A program made the translations under genes and the position numbers. Source: Oceanospirillaceae bacterium (lineage in GTDB: Bacteria; Pseudomonadota; Gammaproteobacteria; Pseudomonadales; Balneatricaceae). From it: DNA of 44,981 nucleotides. This document shows positions 6,468-16,007 of this stretch, in pieces; position 1 is the stretch's first letter, and each line of letters opens with the position of its first letter. Location: contig JABSRB010000032.1 in assembly GCA_013215375.1 (NCBI GenBank), positions 1 to 44,981 on the forward strand, read 5' to 3'. Below the pieces are notes generated by a model that saw nothing but the letters and a program-made list of their open reading frames with translations, did no database searches and was not told the DNA's origin.

Positions 6468-8478
6468 TCACCCGCATATCCGGAACAGCATCATCAGTAT
6501 CATGTTTGCCCTCTTGAAAAACCGGGGCTATCAACGGTAGCTCAATCGTAAATACAGTTCCCTCCCCCTCGGTTGAGTTCATCCAAATTTTACCACCTAA
6601 AATACTGGTCATAATGTTATGCACTATATTTAAGCCTAGCCCAGTACCGCCTGATCCGCGTCTGGTGGTGAAAAATGGCTCAAATATCTTATCGATGTTA
6701 GCAGCGTGAATACCTTTGCCTGTATCGGTAAAGGTTATCTGTACTTTATCTTCATCCAACTGGCCTATACCAATAAACACTTCTCCTCTCTCTTCATTAT
6801 CATAGCCGTGAGTTAAAGCATTGGCGGTTAGGTTAGTTACTACTTGCGCTAAAGAGCCAGGATAGCTGTCTAGGTTTATTCCCTCGGGAATATCCTGCTC
6901 TAACTTATGATGTTTATAAGTCGGCGCCAAAGTAGCTAATAGCTCTGCAACCATCGTTTTTAGATCAAAACTACGACGTTTAGAACTCACTTGATCAGCG
7001 GACACTTGCTTAAAGTTTTGCACCAAATCTGAGGCGGTCTCTAAGGTTCTACCCATCAAAACAGTGGCCTCTCCCACTCTTGAAATAAAGTGTTCCAAAG
7101 TATTTTTAGTCAACTTACCTTCAGTCATCAAACTATCAATTTTCTTATGTTCTGCTTCAAGAGCTGAATTCACCGTTACACTAATACCAATCGGAGTATT
7201 AATTTCATGGGCAACACCCGCTACTAACCGTCCTAAAGATGCCAATTTTTCAGTTTCTACCAAAGACTGTTGCGCATATTTCAGATCTTGAAAAGCGACT
7301 GCAAGTTTAGTATTGGTTTCTTTTAGGCTCTCGGTGCGCTTGATGACCTTCTCTTCTAGTTGATTGTTGAGTGAGGTCAACTCTAGTTCTGCAGTTTTTA
7401 GCTCTGTCACATCGTTGCCAAAACCAATCATGAAACGGATGGTGCCTGAATCGTAAAATGGCGCAAAACTCCAAATCAAAGTATTATTTTTTCCTGTTGA
7501 ATCATTCAACTGTAATTCAATGCTTTCTATAGATTCATATTTTTTTAATACGAGCGATAGCTGCTCCGTCTTATCTTCCTCGACAAATATGGACAGCCAA
7601 TCTTTACCGATGATGTTATCAACAGCTAAGCCACTGATTTCAGAACCTGCGGCATTGGTTGAATCAATGGTCAAATCACTGTTCAAACAACAAATAATAG
7701 TATTAGAGTAACTGATAACTGTTTTAGAAAAGTCACGCTCATAGGCTAGCTTTTCATTCACTAGCTGACGGGCGTTAAATTCTGAAATGGTCTTAGCTCT
7801 GGCAAAGTTAAAAGAATCAGCCAAGACATCTAGTTCATTATTTCTCTTGCGATCAGCACGACCATCCAATACAAGCGGCTTCTCCGACCCATCTGGACTC
7901 GCGGTACGAATATAGTCAACCATTTTTACAATGTGGCGGATAACAACTTGATGAAATAGACCTAGGATAATAATAGAAAGTAATAGTGAGATGATTATTT
8001 GACTTGATACAGCGTATATAATTTTGTCGATCAAACGTGCGTATACGCCATCTAAACTTGCAAAAATTTCTAACTGGCCTACTTCAGCGCCTTGATATTC
8101 CAAGGTAAAAGATCTGCCAAATGAGTTATCAATAGGTTCTACACCCACTTCAGACAGTACTATATTTACATTTTCTATAGTCTCGCGAATGCGCACATAT
8201 TGAATATCAGGGAAGTCTAGAATGCCATCAATCTGCACGGCAATTTGAGCTTCGTTGAGGTTCCAGACACTGACTGCAACTGACTGGCCAAAACTGGTAT
8301 AAATATTATCTATGTTTTCGAGTATTTGCTCTCTATCTGTTTGGTATTCCTGATATAAACTAAAACCCGAGGTGAATATAGCGAATAGAAAATTACAGAT
8401 AATGATAAAGAACAGCAATCGATAGGAGAGGCCTTGGCGGGGCATAAACTCACTGTTTGAAGTACTAAATTTAATCAT
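6463..8478 (-). CDS. Membrane PAS-containing sensor histidine kinase
   Basis: 671-residue sensor kinase in the inner membrane. The first transmembrane helix is near residues 20-42 (LLFFIIICNFLFAIFTSGF) and the second near 157-178 (IIISLLLSIIILGLF), enclosing a periplasmic sensor of about 115 residues. A HAMP-like linker, a PAS domain (about 250-360, ending in an MIGFGNDVTELK PAC-type segment) and a coiled coil follow. The H-box is LVAGVAHEINTPIG, with the phospho-accepting histidine in AHE. The ATPase has the N-box NLTANALTHG and the DTGKGI and GGTGLGLNIV motifs. No response regulator gene is adjacent, so it is an orphan and its signal is unknown. The coding end touches a palindrome at 6433-6467. 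Confidence 0.9.
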   Translation of the reverse strand: MIKFSTSNSEFMPRQGLSYRLLFFIIICNFLFAIFTSGFSLYQEYQTDREQILENIDNIYTSFGQSVAVSVWNLNEAQIAVQIDGILDFPDIQYVRIRETIENVNIVLSEVGVEPIDNSFGRSFTLEYQGAEVGQLEIFASLDGVYARLIDKIIYAVSSQIIISLLLSIIILGLFHQVVIRHIVKMVDYIRTASPDGSEKPLVLDGRADRKRNNELDVLADSFNFARAKTISEFNARQLVNEKLAYERDFSKTVISYSNTIICCLNSDLTIDSTNAAGSEISGLAVDNIIGKDWLSIFVEEDKTEQLSLVLKKYESIESIELQLNDSTGKNNTLIWSFAPFYDSGTIRFMIGFGNDVTELKTAELELTSLNNQLEEKVIKRTESLKETNTKLAVAFQDLKYAQQSLVETEKLASLGRLVAGVAHEINTPIGISVTVNSALEAEHKKIDSLMTEGKLTKNTLEHFISRVGEATVLMGRTLETASDLVQNFKQVSADQVSSKRRSFDLKTMVAELLATLAPTYKHHKLEQDIPEGINLDSYPGSLAQVVTNLTANALTHGYDNEERGEVFIGIGQLDEDKVQITFTDTGKGIHAANIDKIFEPFFTTRRGSGGTGLGLNIVHNIMTSILGGKIWMNSTEGEGTVFTIELPLIAPVFQEGKHDTDDAVPDMRVS

Positions 8479-8833
8479 CTAATAGTCTCTTGTCTGGATA
8501 ATAATTATATTAGCAACATTACTGAAGGGGTAATAGTTCAGCTTTCTCTAAACGCCTTAAATAGCTCGAGATAACATAGTCATACAAAACTGAACCAATA
8601 CACAAAACCCAGAGGACATTTACAGATATAAAAAGTTGTTTAATATTTATCAGCTGAATCCATTAACATTACCTAAATTATGTCTTACATTACAACCATA
8701 AAATATTATATCGACAAAAAATGTATATAAAATAATTCAAATTACTATTTTTAAGTAAAAATGAAGAATTTCTTTAAAATTATAAAATTAAGGCGTTAGA
8801 ATAGAACGATATTCCCATACGTATTTATTACTC
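8479..8833. other. Divergent AT-rich intergenic region
   Basis: 355 bases between the divergent kinase and arfB genes. Strongly AT-rich from about 8620 on. It must hold promoters for both directions; I see AT-rich -10-like stretches but no pair I would defend, no strong hairpin and no ORF worth calling. Confidence 0.5.
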
Positions 8834-9247
8834 ATGATTAAATTAAGTTCCTACATTACCATTACTGAAGATCAATTAGAGCTTATCCCCATCAGAGCGC
8901 AAGGCGCAGGTGGTCAGAATGTTAATAAGGTATCCTCAGCGATTCACTTACGCTTTGATATCAACAATTCATCGCTCCCAGAAGTTTATAAACAACGCCT
9001 GCTCGCACTCTCAGATAGACGCATCAATAAAGAGGGCATCATCGTGATTAAAGCGCAGCTGCATCGCACTCAAGAAAAAAACAAAGTGGATGCATTGCAG
9101 CGTTTGGAAGTGCTGATTAAATCCATCATGTTAGTGGTGAAAACACGCAGAGTAACTAAACCTAGTCGCAACTCGCAGCGTAAAAGATTAGACAGCAAAA
9201 AGAAGCACGGTCAGAATAAAGTACTTAGAAGTAAGAATTACGACTAG
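8834..9247 (+). CDS. arfB: Alternative ribosome-rescue factor ArfB (YaeJ)
   Basis: 137-residue peptidyl-tRNA hydrolase that frees ribosomes stalled at mRNA ends. The catalytic loop RAQGAGGQNVNK (residues about 22-33) carries the GGQ motif, followed by AIHLRFDI and GIIVIKAQ as in E. coli ArfB. The basic C-terminal tail (KPSRNSQRKRLDSKKKHGQNK) is the part known to enter the empty mRNA channel. The length matches the family (about 140). Start at ATG 8834 has no strong ribosome site. The last four bases overlap the convergent GST-like gene. Confidence 0.93.
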   Translation: MIKLSSYITITEDQLELIPIRAQGAGGQNVNKVSSAIHLRFDINNSSLPEVYKQRLLALSDRRINKEGIIVIKAQLHRTQEKNKVDALQRLEVLIKSIMLVVKTRRVTKPSRNSQRKRLDSKKKHGQNKVLRSKNYD

Positions 9248-9876
9248 GGAAACAGCTTAGGCACAGATTCCGGAATCCAGGCTGGGTATTTATCCATCAC
9301 CGCCACAAACAAATCAGAGGCTATTTGCCGATCCAGCCAGCGCTGCACACTCATAAATTCTGCCTGGTAAAACCACTGTTTATCCACATGAGCGAACTGG
9401 CGAATAAACGGAAATATCGCCGCATCTGCCAAGGAGATGCTAGAGCGACTTAAAAATTCCTGATCAGACAAAAGCACTTCTAGTTCATTAATAAATATGC
9501 AGCACTGAGCCCGATAATAAGCCTGATCAAACTCCGGGTGGCGATCTGCATATTTATATTTGTCTAACCAAGCTTTAAAGTTATCATCACACTTTGCTAT
9601 CAATGCCATCTGCTTATCGGTATTGGCTAACCACTGATCAGGGTCGGCACTGCTCAAGGCATAAAGCATAATATCTAAGCTTTCATCAAGCACCTCACCG
9701 CTACTCAGCACCAATACGGGTACTGTTGCCTTAGGAGAAACCTCTCGTAATTGCAGTGGTTTATTCCTCAATACAACTTCACGCAACTCGACATGCATAT
9801 TGGCATAGTTAATCGCAATTCTCGCCCGCATGGCAAATGGGCAGCGGCGAAAACTATATAAAATATCACTGCTCAT
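9244..9876 (-). CDS. Glutathione S-transferase-like protein
   Basis: 210-residue protein with a thioredoxin-fold GST N-domain (about 1-75) and an all-helical C-domain. The N-terminal SFRRCPFAMRARIA places a CPFA motif where cysteine-type (omega/beta-like) GSTs and stringent-starvation-type proteins hold theirs. KATVPVLVLSSGEVLDES is the glutathione-binding region with the conserved cis-proline after Val. Its ATG directly abuts the batD stop (9877), so it is probably translated as the last cistron of the MoxR/Bat operon, suggesting a redox or stress role. Substrate unknown. Confidence 0.85.
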   Translation of the reverse strand: MSSDILYSFRRCPFAMRARIAINYANMHVELREVVLRNKPLQLREVSPKATVPVLVLSSGEVLDESLDIMLYALSSADPDQWLANTDKQMALIAKCDDNFKAWLDKYKYADRHPEFDQAYYRAQCCIFINELEVLLSDQEFLSRSSISLADAAIFPFIRQFAHVDKQWFYQAEFMSVQRWLDRQIASDLFVAVMDKYPAWIPESVPKLFP

Positions 9877-11571
9877 TTATTTACTTCCCACTAAGTATTT
9901 AGGATATAGGCTGGGCTGCCCTTGTTTGTTTTTATCATCAGCAGTGTTTTGCAATAACTGTTTACGCAATACTTTAACCTGCTTGGAAAAACTAACTTTA
10001 TCCCACACCGCTAAGTTCTGCTCACTTGAAAACAGCTGCCTCTTTAACAGGCTAACACTGGATGTTAAAGTTTCATTCTGCCAATCTTTTATCGCCAAAT
10101 GCTTAGCCCAACGCTGCAGACTCTGATGTGTGACTAGAGGGTCATTTTTCTGTAGAGAATTGAGTAGCTGATCAAAAAGCTGTCGCTCTTTTTCAAGGCC
10201 GCTCTCAACCGGTGATTCAACCGCCACGAGATTTAACTTATTTTTTTTCAGTAACACCACTATCAGCATCGCCAAAATACATAATAGTAAAATACACAGC
10301 GCTAACAGCCATTGGTTGATAGGATTTGTAACCTTTATTTGTTCAATTTTGATAACACTAGGTTCTGACGCTAGGATTTTTGGCGCTAATTTTTCTTCAA
10401 CTTTATTAGTTGCGGCACTAGCAGGGGCGACTACATTTATGATCTTTTGCTCCAGCTTAGCGGTTTCAAACTGATGCTCACCAGCATTCCACCAGAGAAT
10501 GTTCATTGGCGGTATTATAAACTGGCCTATTTCGGTAGGTACTATAGCGAAACTTCGCACTCTAGAAGTCTCGATTCCCCCAGTAGTTTTTAGCTCCTTT
10601 TTATTGGCGACTTCAGGATATATTTTAATACCAGAGATTTGTGCCATGGTTAAAGCGCTAATGGTTTCCGCCTGCGCACCAGTTAATTCAAGACTAATTT
10701 CACGGGTTATGGACTCTCCCAGCTCTATACTCTGCGACCCCGTCCAAGTGTCTGTCAACTGTACGTTATCAGCAACTATAAAAGGCTGAGCACTATCAGG
10801 AGCCGCCGCTACCGGTATTGTTAGAGTCTCGCTTTGTAAACTAATCGTTTTCCCCTGGGTTGAATTGAATATTGAACTCCTACCTAGCTGTACTCTGATC
10901 TTTTGCGCGGGCAGAACAAGCTCTCCAGGGTTTTGCGCGAAGATGGCATAACTGATTTCATAGACGCCAAATTGCCGATTACCGATGCGTGTTTCATAGC
11001 TGTTATCTTTTAATTTAATCACTTGTGCGTTTTCTAAAGACAATTCGCTACTCTGTAAATTATTGACATGCTGAGCAAAAGAAAAACGTAACGTGACGAT
11101 AAGCTGCTCTTGTGGGATGACAGAGTCTTTATTGGCGATTAGCTCCAAGCTAAAGTCCGCGCCGTCATTTGCAGTAAGTTTCTCTTCCTTAACCTGCAGC
11201 TGTATTGCCTTACTACTCACGCCCATTATACTAAAACTAGGAATCTGTAATTGACCAATATGCTTAGGCTGTAGCTGTAAATTCCAGCGCACACTGCGAT
11301 TACTAACACCGTTAATGCTCTGCATACTATGGCTAACATTTTTAGATAACACTTTAAAATCATCACTGAGCACAGAAAAATCCGGCTCTGCCAAGGTTCC
11401 TATATCTTTGGCCTCCAGCTGCAGGCTAAAGCTATCCACAATACTAATGACGCTGCGATCAACAGTTGCACTCAAGGTGGCAGCGTTTAAAATGGGCACC
11501 GCACTTATCGCTACCAGCATCAATGAGACAGTTAACCATTGAATTATACCTTTAGATATTCTCACTACCAA
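9877..11571 (-). CDS. BatD-like oxygen-tolerance family protein
   Basis: 564 residues: an N-terminal signal peptide (LTVSLMLVAISAVPILNA), a large beta-rich extracytoplasmic region with repeated Ig-like segments, a transmembrane helix at about 424-445 (LLALCILLLCILAMLIVVLL) and a helical cytoplasmic tail. This is the layout of the BatD family, first linked to aerotolerance in Bacteroides. It overlaps the BatB/C gene by seven bases and is followed without a gap by the GST-like gene. Its role in a membrane complex with BatA/BatB is known only loosely for the family; here it is inferred from the operon. Confidence 0.85.
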   Translation of the reverse strand: MVVRISKGIIQWLTVSLMLVAISAVPILNAATLSATVDRSVISIVDSFSLQLEAKDIGTLAEPDFSVLSDDFKVLSKNVSHSMQSINGVSNRSVRWNLQLQPKHIGQLQIPSFSIMGVSSKAIQLQVKEEKLTANDGADFSLELIANKDSVIPQEQLIVTLRFSFAQHVNNLQSSELSLENAQVIKLKDNSYETRIGNRQFGVYEISYAIFAQNPGELVLPAQKIRVQLGRSSIFNSTQGKTISLQSETLTIPVAAAPDSAQPFIVADNVQLTDTWTGSQSIELGESITREISLELTGAQAETISALTMAQISGIKIYPEVANKKELKTTGGIETSRVRSFAIVPTEIGQFIIPPMNILWWNAGEHQFETAKLEQKIINVVAPASAATNKVEEKLAPKILASEPSVIKIEQIKVTNPINQWLLALCILLLCILAMLIVVLLKKNKLNLVAVESPVESGLEKERQLFDQLLNSLQKNDPLVTHQSLQRWAKHLAIKDWQNETLTSSVSLLKRQLFSSEQNLAVWDKVSFSKQVKVLRKQLLQNTADDKNKQGQPSLYPKYLVGSK

Positions 11572-13505
11572 CGTTGCTCCTTAGGCGGCTGCCATTGGCC
11601 ATTGAGATATGCCTGCCGCTTCTTTTGATATTCATAATTAAATTTATTGCGCACCAGCCTACTAGCATCTTCTGGCAATTGTCCCAGCCAATTTTCTAAC
11701 TGCTGCTCAGAGGGTGTTTTTTCACTCTTTTGTTCAGGAGTTTTTATTGCCTGCTGCGCATCAACCTGATCATTTTCCTCTTGCTGATCTTGTTGCTGTT
11801 CAGCAAACTGTGTTACTGCCTGTTGCTGCTTTTTTTGCTGCTCTTGTTTGAGTTTTTCTAAGGCCTGTTGCTCTGTATCTTCTGACTGCTGCGAAGTGGG
11901 CTGATCAGAAGAAGATTCTTTTTGCTGTTCAGCGTTTGGCGTATGTTGCTGATCGTCAGCGGTTGAATCCCCCTCTCCCTGAGAGGAGTCTTCGCTGCCA
12001 GCCCCTTTTTCTTGATCCGGTTTTTCACCTTTTGAATCAGCCTCTTTTGCTTGATCACTCTTGCTGTCTTTGTCCTTCCCCTGCTTATTCTTTTCCTCTT
12101 TGGACTGTTGCTCTTCAGCTTGCTTTTTTTCTAACAGCTTTGCGACAAGATCTCGGTTGTATGTTGCATCCTTCATATTGGTATCTAATGACAGTGCTTT
12201 GTCATAAGCCACCAGCGCCTCCTCTAAAGCATCGTCACGCGCTAATGCATTGCCTTGATTGTAATAGCCGTCAGCGTTGTTTTGCTGCGAAAAACTGCTC
12301 GCTGCATTTTGATAATTCCCCGCTTCAAATTGAGCCACACCGCGCCAGGGATGGTCTTCAAACTTAGCGGCTGCCTCTGTATACTTTTGCTGCTGCAGCA
12401 GCTCGGCTCCCTGCTGATTATTAGTTTTCCATAAATCTTGCCACTGATAAGCCATCGCAGGTTGCGCACTAAACATAGCGGAAATTAAAACCGATACCAT
12501 CGCCAGCTGCAAGATCAATCCACGGCGAAAGCTCAGTAGTGCAATAGGTATCAACAGCAGTAACAACCACTGCCCTGCATCTTCCCACTGGTCTCCAAAA
12601 GCTTGTTTTTCGGCTAACTTTTGATACGTTTTAGACACCCTATCATCAAGCGCCAACAGCTTATCGATATCTGAGTTTCCCAGTGACATAGGCGTGTAAA
12701 TACCCCCATTACTCTGCGCGATCGTCTTAAGCAGCTCACTATTTAATTTTGCCAGAACAATATTCCCCTGCCCATCCTTGGCAAAACCTTGCCCTGCTAC
12801 AGGAATAGGGGCGCCCTCTACAGTGCCGACACCTAATATAGACAGTTTATAGTTACTCTCTTGCAACAGCGCATTCACATTTATGCCTGCTGTTGGCGTG
12901 ATCCCATCGGTAAATAGAATAATATTGGCATCTTTATAACCTTGATTTTTTAACAGTGAGACGGCTAGGGCCAACCCTTCTTCAGTATTGCTGCCCTGCA
13001 CCGGCATCACATTGGGTGAGAGAGTTGGAATTAAGCTGATCAGTGTGGCACTGTCTTCACTCAATGGCGCTAATACATGGGCATCACCACTGTAAACGAC
13101 TAATGCTGTTAAGCCCTGTTTACGCGCTTGCAGAAAATCAATTAATTTAAAACGCATTTTAACCAGCCGCGAAGGTTTGATATCTGCAACGGCCATCGAA
13201 GGAGATAAATCGACCAACAATACTAAAGGCTGTTGATTGGCAAACTGCGGCTGTGGCAACTTTTGCCAACTCGGTCCCGCCATCGCCACAAAGGCACACA
13301 ACCAACAGATAGCTAACCCGATTAAAGGTAGTTTAGATAAACGCTGTACTTGCCCCTGCATTAAATGATTTAACAACTCACTATCAATAATACCGTGCCA
13401 TTGTTGCACTGAATTTTTGATACGCCACAGCAATAAGCAAATAATGGGTATCACTAACCAGCCTAACAACCAAAGAGGACGTAAAAAGTGGAAATCATCT
13501 AACAT
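11565..13505 (-). CDS. BatB/BatC fusion: von Willebrand A domain plus TPR protein
   Basis: 646 residues. Two N-terminal transmembrane helices flank a basic linker, then a von Willebrand A domain begins at VLLVDLSPSM, whose DLSPS is the metal-binding MIDAS motif; LFTDGITPT is the second metal segment. After further transmembrane helices near residue 320-365, a BatC-like part carries TPR repeats (KYTEAAAKFED, YYNQGNALARDDALEEALVAYDKAL) and then a long low-complexity Gln/Glu/Lys/Ser tail. I chose ATG 13505, giving MLDDFHFLRP, which overlaps batA by 11 bases; the upstream extension to 13583 lies inside batA. BatB and BatC are separate proteins in Bacteroides; the fused form is common in Proteobacteria. 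Confidence 0.87.
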   Translation of the reverse strand: MLDDFHFLRPLWLLGWLVIPIICLLLWRIKNSVQQWHGIIDSELLNHLMQGQVQRLSKLPLIGLAICWLCAFVAMAGPSWQKLPQPQFANQQPLVLLVDLSPSMAVADIKPSRLVKMRFKLIDFLQARKQGLTALVVYSGDAHVLAPLSEDSATLISLIPTLSPNVMPVQGSNTEEGLALAVSLLKNQGYKDANIILFTDGITPTAGINVNALLQESNYKLSILGVGTVEGAPIPVAGQGFAKDGQGNIVLAKLNSELLKTIAQSNGGIYTPMSLGNSDIDKLLALDDRVSKTYQKLAEKQAFGDQWEDAGQWLLLLLIPIALLSFRRGLILQLAMVSVLISAMFSAQPAMAYQWQDLWKTNNQQGAELLQQQKYTEAAAKFEDHPWRGVAQFEAGNYQNAASSFSQQNNADGYYNQGNALARDDALEEALVAYDKALSLDTNMKDATYNRDLVAKLLEKKQAEEQQSKEEKNKQGKDKDSKSDQAKEADSKGEKPDQEKGAGSEDSSQGEGDSTADDQQHTPNAEQQKESSSDQPTSQQSEDTEQQALEKLKQEQQKKQQQAVTQFAEQQQDQQEENDQVDAQQAIKTPEQKSEKTPSEQQLENWLGQLPEDASRLVRNKFNYEYQKKRQAYLNGQWQPPKEQRW

Positions 13506-14520
13506 TGTCAGAGCGCCTCTCTTTAATAGCAACCAGAGATAAACGCCAGTGATTAAACAGATAAAACAGCGCCCAAAGCACACTCAGTAACAATGCACTC
13601 CCCAATGGCCAGAAAAACAAACTGCGCTGGGGCACCACTTCTTTACCTATATTAGGTTGCGGCTCAAGTTCATCTAATAATTGATAAACCTCTACCAACT
13701 CATCGATACTGCGTGCCCGAAAATACTTGCCACCCGTCATCTGTGCAATTTTTTTAAGACTATCTTCATCGAGATCCGCCGAGGGGTTAATCCGCTGATT
13801 GCCAAAAATACTCTGCACAATATATTCATCTGCACCAAAGCCCAAAGTATATATTTTCAAACCGTGTTTGGCTGCCATTGCCGCTGCGTCTAAAGGCGTC
13901 ACTGTGCCTGCCGTATTAGCGCCATCGGTCAGCAAAATTAATACACGGCTTTTTTGTGGGCTATCTTGCATACGCTTTAATGCTAGACCAATGGCATCAC
14001 CAATCGCCGTTTTTTGCCCGGCAAAACCTATTTGAGCCTCGTTTAAAAACTTTGCCAAGGAGCGATGGTCTAAAGTCAGTGGCGTTTGAATATACGCGTT
14101 ATCGGCAAATAAGATTAACCCCATCCGATCTTGTTTACGCTTGTTGATAAAACCATCTAAAACAACTTTAATCCCCACTAAACGATTGACCATTTGCGAG
14201 CCCAACTGCATGTCTTTGGTCTCCATGCTGCCCGATATGTCTACTGCTAACATTAAATCTCTAACACTGTTGGTTACAGGCTGAGGCTCCCCCAACCATA
14301 AGGGCTTAGCGCCAGCAGATAATAACAACACCCATAATAGTGATAAAAAGGCGAACTTCACTTTACTCAGTGATTGCCCAGCGACTGATTGATGTTTTAG
14401 TAGTGCAAAAAAAGGAACTTTCAAAGCACTTTGTTGATTGCTGACAGGCTTACTAAACCGATAAACCAACAGCGGCAATAATAGTGCAGCAAACACCCAG
14501 GGCCACGCAAAACTAAACAA
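13495..14520 (-). CDS. BatA-like von Willebrand A domain membrane protein
   Basis: 341 residues. Two N-terminal transmembrane segments (WVFAALLLPLLVY; FLSLLWVLLLSAG), a von Willebrand A domain from about residue 85 with an intact MIDAS (AVDISGSM, then LILLTDGANTAG), and a C-terminal transmembrane helix near 305-325 (LGSALLLSVLWALFYLF). The domain therefore probably faces the periplasm. It overlaps the DUF4381 gene by eight bases and the BatB/C gene by eleven, so the operon is translationally coupled. Likely partner of BatB and the MoxR ATPase. Confidence 0.88.
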   Translation of the reverse strand: MFSFAWPWVFAALLLPLLVYRFSKPVSNQQSALKVPFFALLKHQSVAGQSLSKVKFAFLSLLWVLLLSAGAKPLWLGEPQPVTNSVRDLMLAVDISGSMETKDMQLGSQMVNRLVGIKVVLDGFINKRKQDRMGLILFADNAYIQTPLTLDHRSLAKFLNEAQIGFAGQKTAIGDAIGLALKRMQDSPQKSRVLILLTDGANTAGTVTPLDAAAMAAKHGLKIYTLGFGADEYIVQSIFGNQRINPSADLDEDSLKKIAQMTGGKYFRARSIDELVEVYQLLDELEPQPNIGKEVVPQRSLFFWPLGSALLLSVLWALFYLFNHWRLSLVAIKERRSDNVR

Positions 14521-15037
14521 TGGACTCCTCCTTGATCGCTATCAAATTATGATGTTTTTTGAGCCAGAGTGTAGCGCTGTTACACAAAGTTTCACGCCTC
14601 GCTAAGCTAAGATCCACATCCTGCGCGTAAATATTTACAAACTCATGGAACACATCAGCTTCAATAGCTTTTATATTACAACTAGAGCGCGCCAAAAACG
14701 TTTGCCAGCTAGCGCCACTAAGCTTGGCACATCCCGCCTGAGGATAACGTCTTATCGCCACTGATTTTAGCAATTGATTAATCTCCACTAAAAGCCGCTG
14801 ATCGCTATTGTGGGATTGATGATCTTGAAACATCTTGCCAAGATGTTTAATCGCCTCCCTTCTATAAGCATTTTTCATAATGCAGCGATGCATAAACTTT
14901 GCAGCTAGTAATCCAGTAACTATCAACACAATAACCGCTAACACCCAACCTGGCGCTATCGGTAAATTAGTCACAGCTTCTGGTAAATGAAGACCTTGTA
15001 ACTGATCAAGTGATGGGGCACTTTGCTGCGTCTTCAT
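14513..15037 (-). CDS. DUF4381 domain membrane protein
   Basis: 174 residues with one transmembrane helix at about 29-47 (VLAVIVLIVTGLLAAKF) and a cytoplasmic helical part. The LDQLQGLHLPEAV start and the GWVLAVIV segment are typical of DUF4381, a family found almost only in MoxR/Bat loci. It overlaps DUF58 (four bases) and batA (eight bases). Function unknown; probably a membrane adaptor in the complex. Confidence 0.83.
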   Translation of the reverse strand: MKTQQSAPSLDQLQGLHLPEAVTNLPIAPGWVLAVIVLIVTGLLAAKFMHRCIMKNAYRREAIKHLGKMFQDHQSHNSDQRLLVEINQLLKSVAIRRYPQAGCAKLSGASWQTFLARSSCNIKAIEADVFHEFVNIYAQDVDLSLARRETLCNSATLWLKKHHNLIAIKEESIV

Positions 15038-15972
15038 TGGTATCCCACTTGGCGTCGCCCTGAAAACCGCTGCTGCAATACGCTTATCAAATTATCAGCA
15101 GTACTTAATTGCAATATTTCAATACGATGCGCCATACAGATGGCTTCAAGTTTTTCCAGGCGCTGTTGCATGATATTAAAATTCACATTGCTGCCTATTT
15201 CATTGCTACCCACACCATCACTGATTCTTAAATGGCTATCTGCTGGTAGCTTCCACTCAAGGGGGTCTGAAATCAAAATAAAAGTGACCTGGTTGTGTTG
15301 ACATATTTTTGACAACAGACCGGGATTCACCGTCGCTATGTCATGAAAGTCACTGGCTATATAAATGGCGCTACCAGGCTTAGTGACTCTTTTTAGCTTA
15401 GTGAGTAGTTGGTTCAAGCTCTGTTTTTGCGTTAATGCAATAGGAGATTTCAATTGCTGCGCATACTCATGCAAATAGTGGATAAATGAAAGCACCACTT
15501 TACGACTGGATTTAGGGCGCAACTCCATATGTTTGTCATCGCCAATCACAATGCCTCCCACTCGGTCTTTGGCATCTAACGCTATCCAGGAAAGCGCACT
15601 CATTAATGCCGCACAGCTTACTGATTTAAAACAGTTAACAGAGCCAAAGAACATATCCGAGCGCAGATCTGCAGCCAAAATAATTGGCCGCTCCCGCTCT
15701 TGAGTGAAAAGTCGAGTATGAGTTTTCTGCGTTTTAGCAGTCACGCGCCAATCGATACTACGTATATCGTCACCCGCCTGATAGAGCCTTACTTCAGCAA
15801 AATCTAATCCTCTGCCACGTGCGCGGCTATGCCAATTTCCAGCGCTTGGGTTAGTATGCACTGCAGCATCTAAGCTCAGCCTCTGTGTATACTTGCGCAG
15901 CGCTAATAATTGCTGCACATTTGGGTACACCCCTTTAAGAGAAAACAACTCAGCGTAATCAGTATCGTTCAT
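15034..15972 (-). CDS. DUF58 domain protein
   Basis: 312 residues, soluble here with no clear membrane segment. The hallmark RGLDFAEVRLYQAGDD, RSIDWRVTAKT motif lies at residues about 54-82, and the following half has a von Willebrand-like fold (ILAADLRSDMFFG, AIYIASDFHD). DUF58 proteins almost always lie next to a MoxR ATPase, as here, and are presumed clients or partners of it. The start at 15972 is 35 bases after the moxR stop; the end overlaps DUF4381. Confidence 0.88.
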   Translation of the reverse strand: MNDTDYAELFSLKGVYPNVQQLLALRKYTQRLSLDAAVHTNPSAGNWHSRARGRGLDFAEVRLYQAGDDIRSIDWRVTAKTQKTHTRLFTQERERPIILAADLRSDMFFGSVNCFKSVSCAALMSALSWIALDAKDRVGGIVIGDDKHMELRPKSSRKVVLSFIHYLHEYAQQLKSPIALTQKQSLNQLLTKLKRVTKPGSAIYIASDFHDIATVNPGLLSKICQHNQVTFILISDPLEWKLPADSHLRISDGVGSNEIGSNVNFNIMQQRLEKLEAICMAHRIEILQLSTADNLISVLQQRFSGRRQVGYQ

Positions 15973-16007
15973 CTAAAAAACATCCAATCATCTTTCATGT
16001 TGGAGCC

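Noticed and set aside
9830-10126. 98-codon plus-strand frame
   Set aside because: Antisense to the BatD/GST junction; protein shows no family features.
11936-12367. 143-codon plus-strand frame
   Set aside because: Antisense to the low-complexity tail of BatB/C; the biased codons there keep the opposite strand open by chance.
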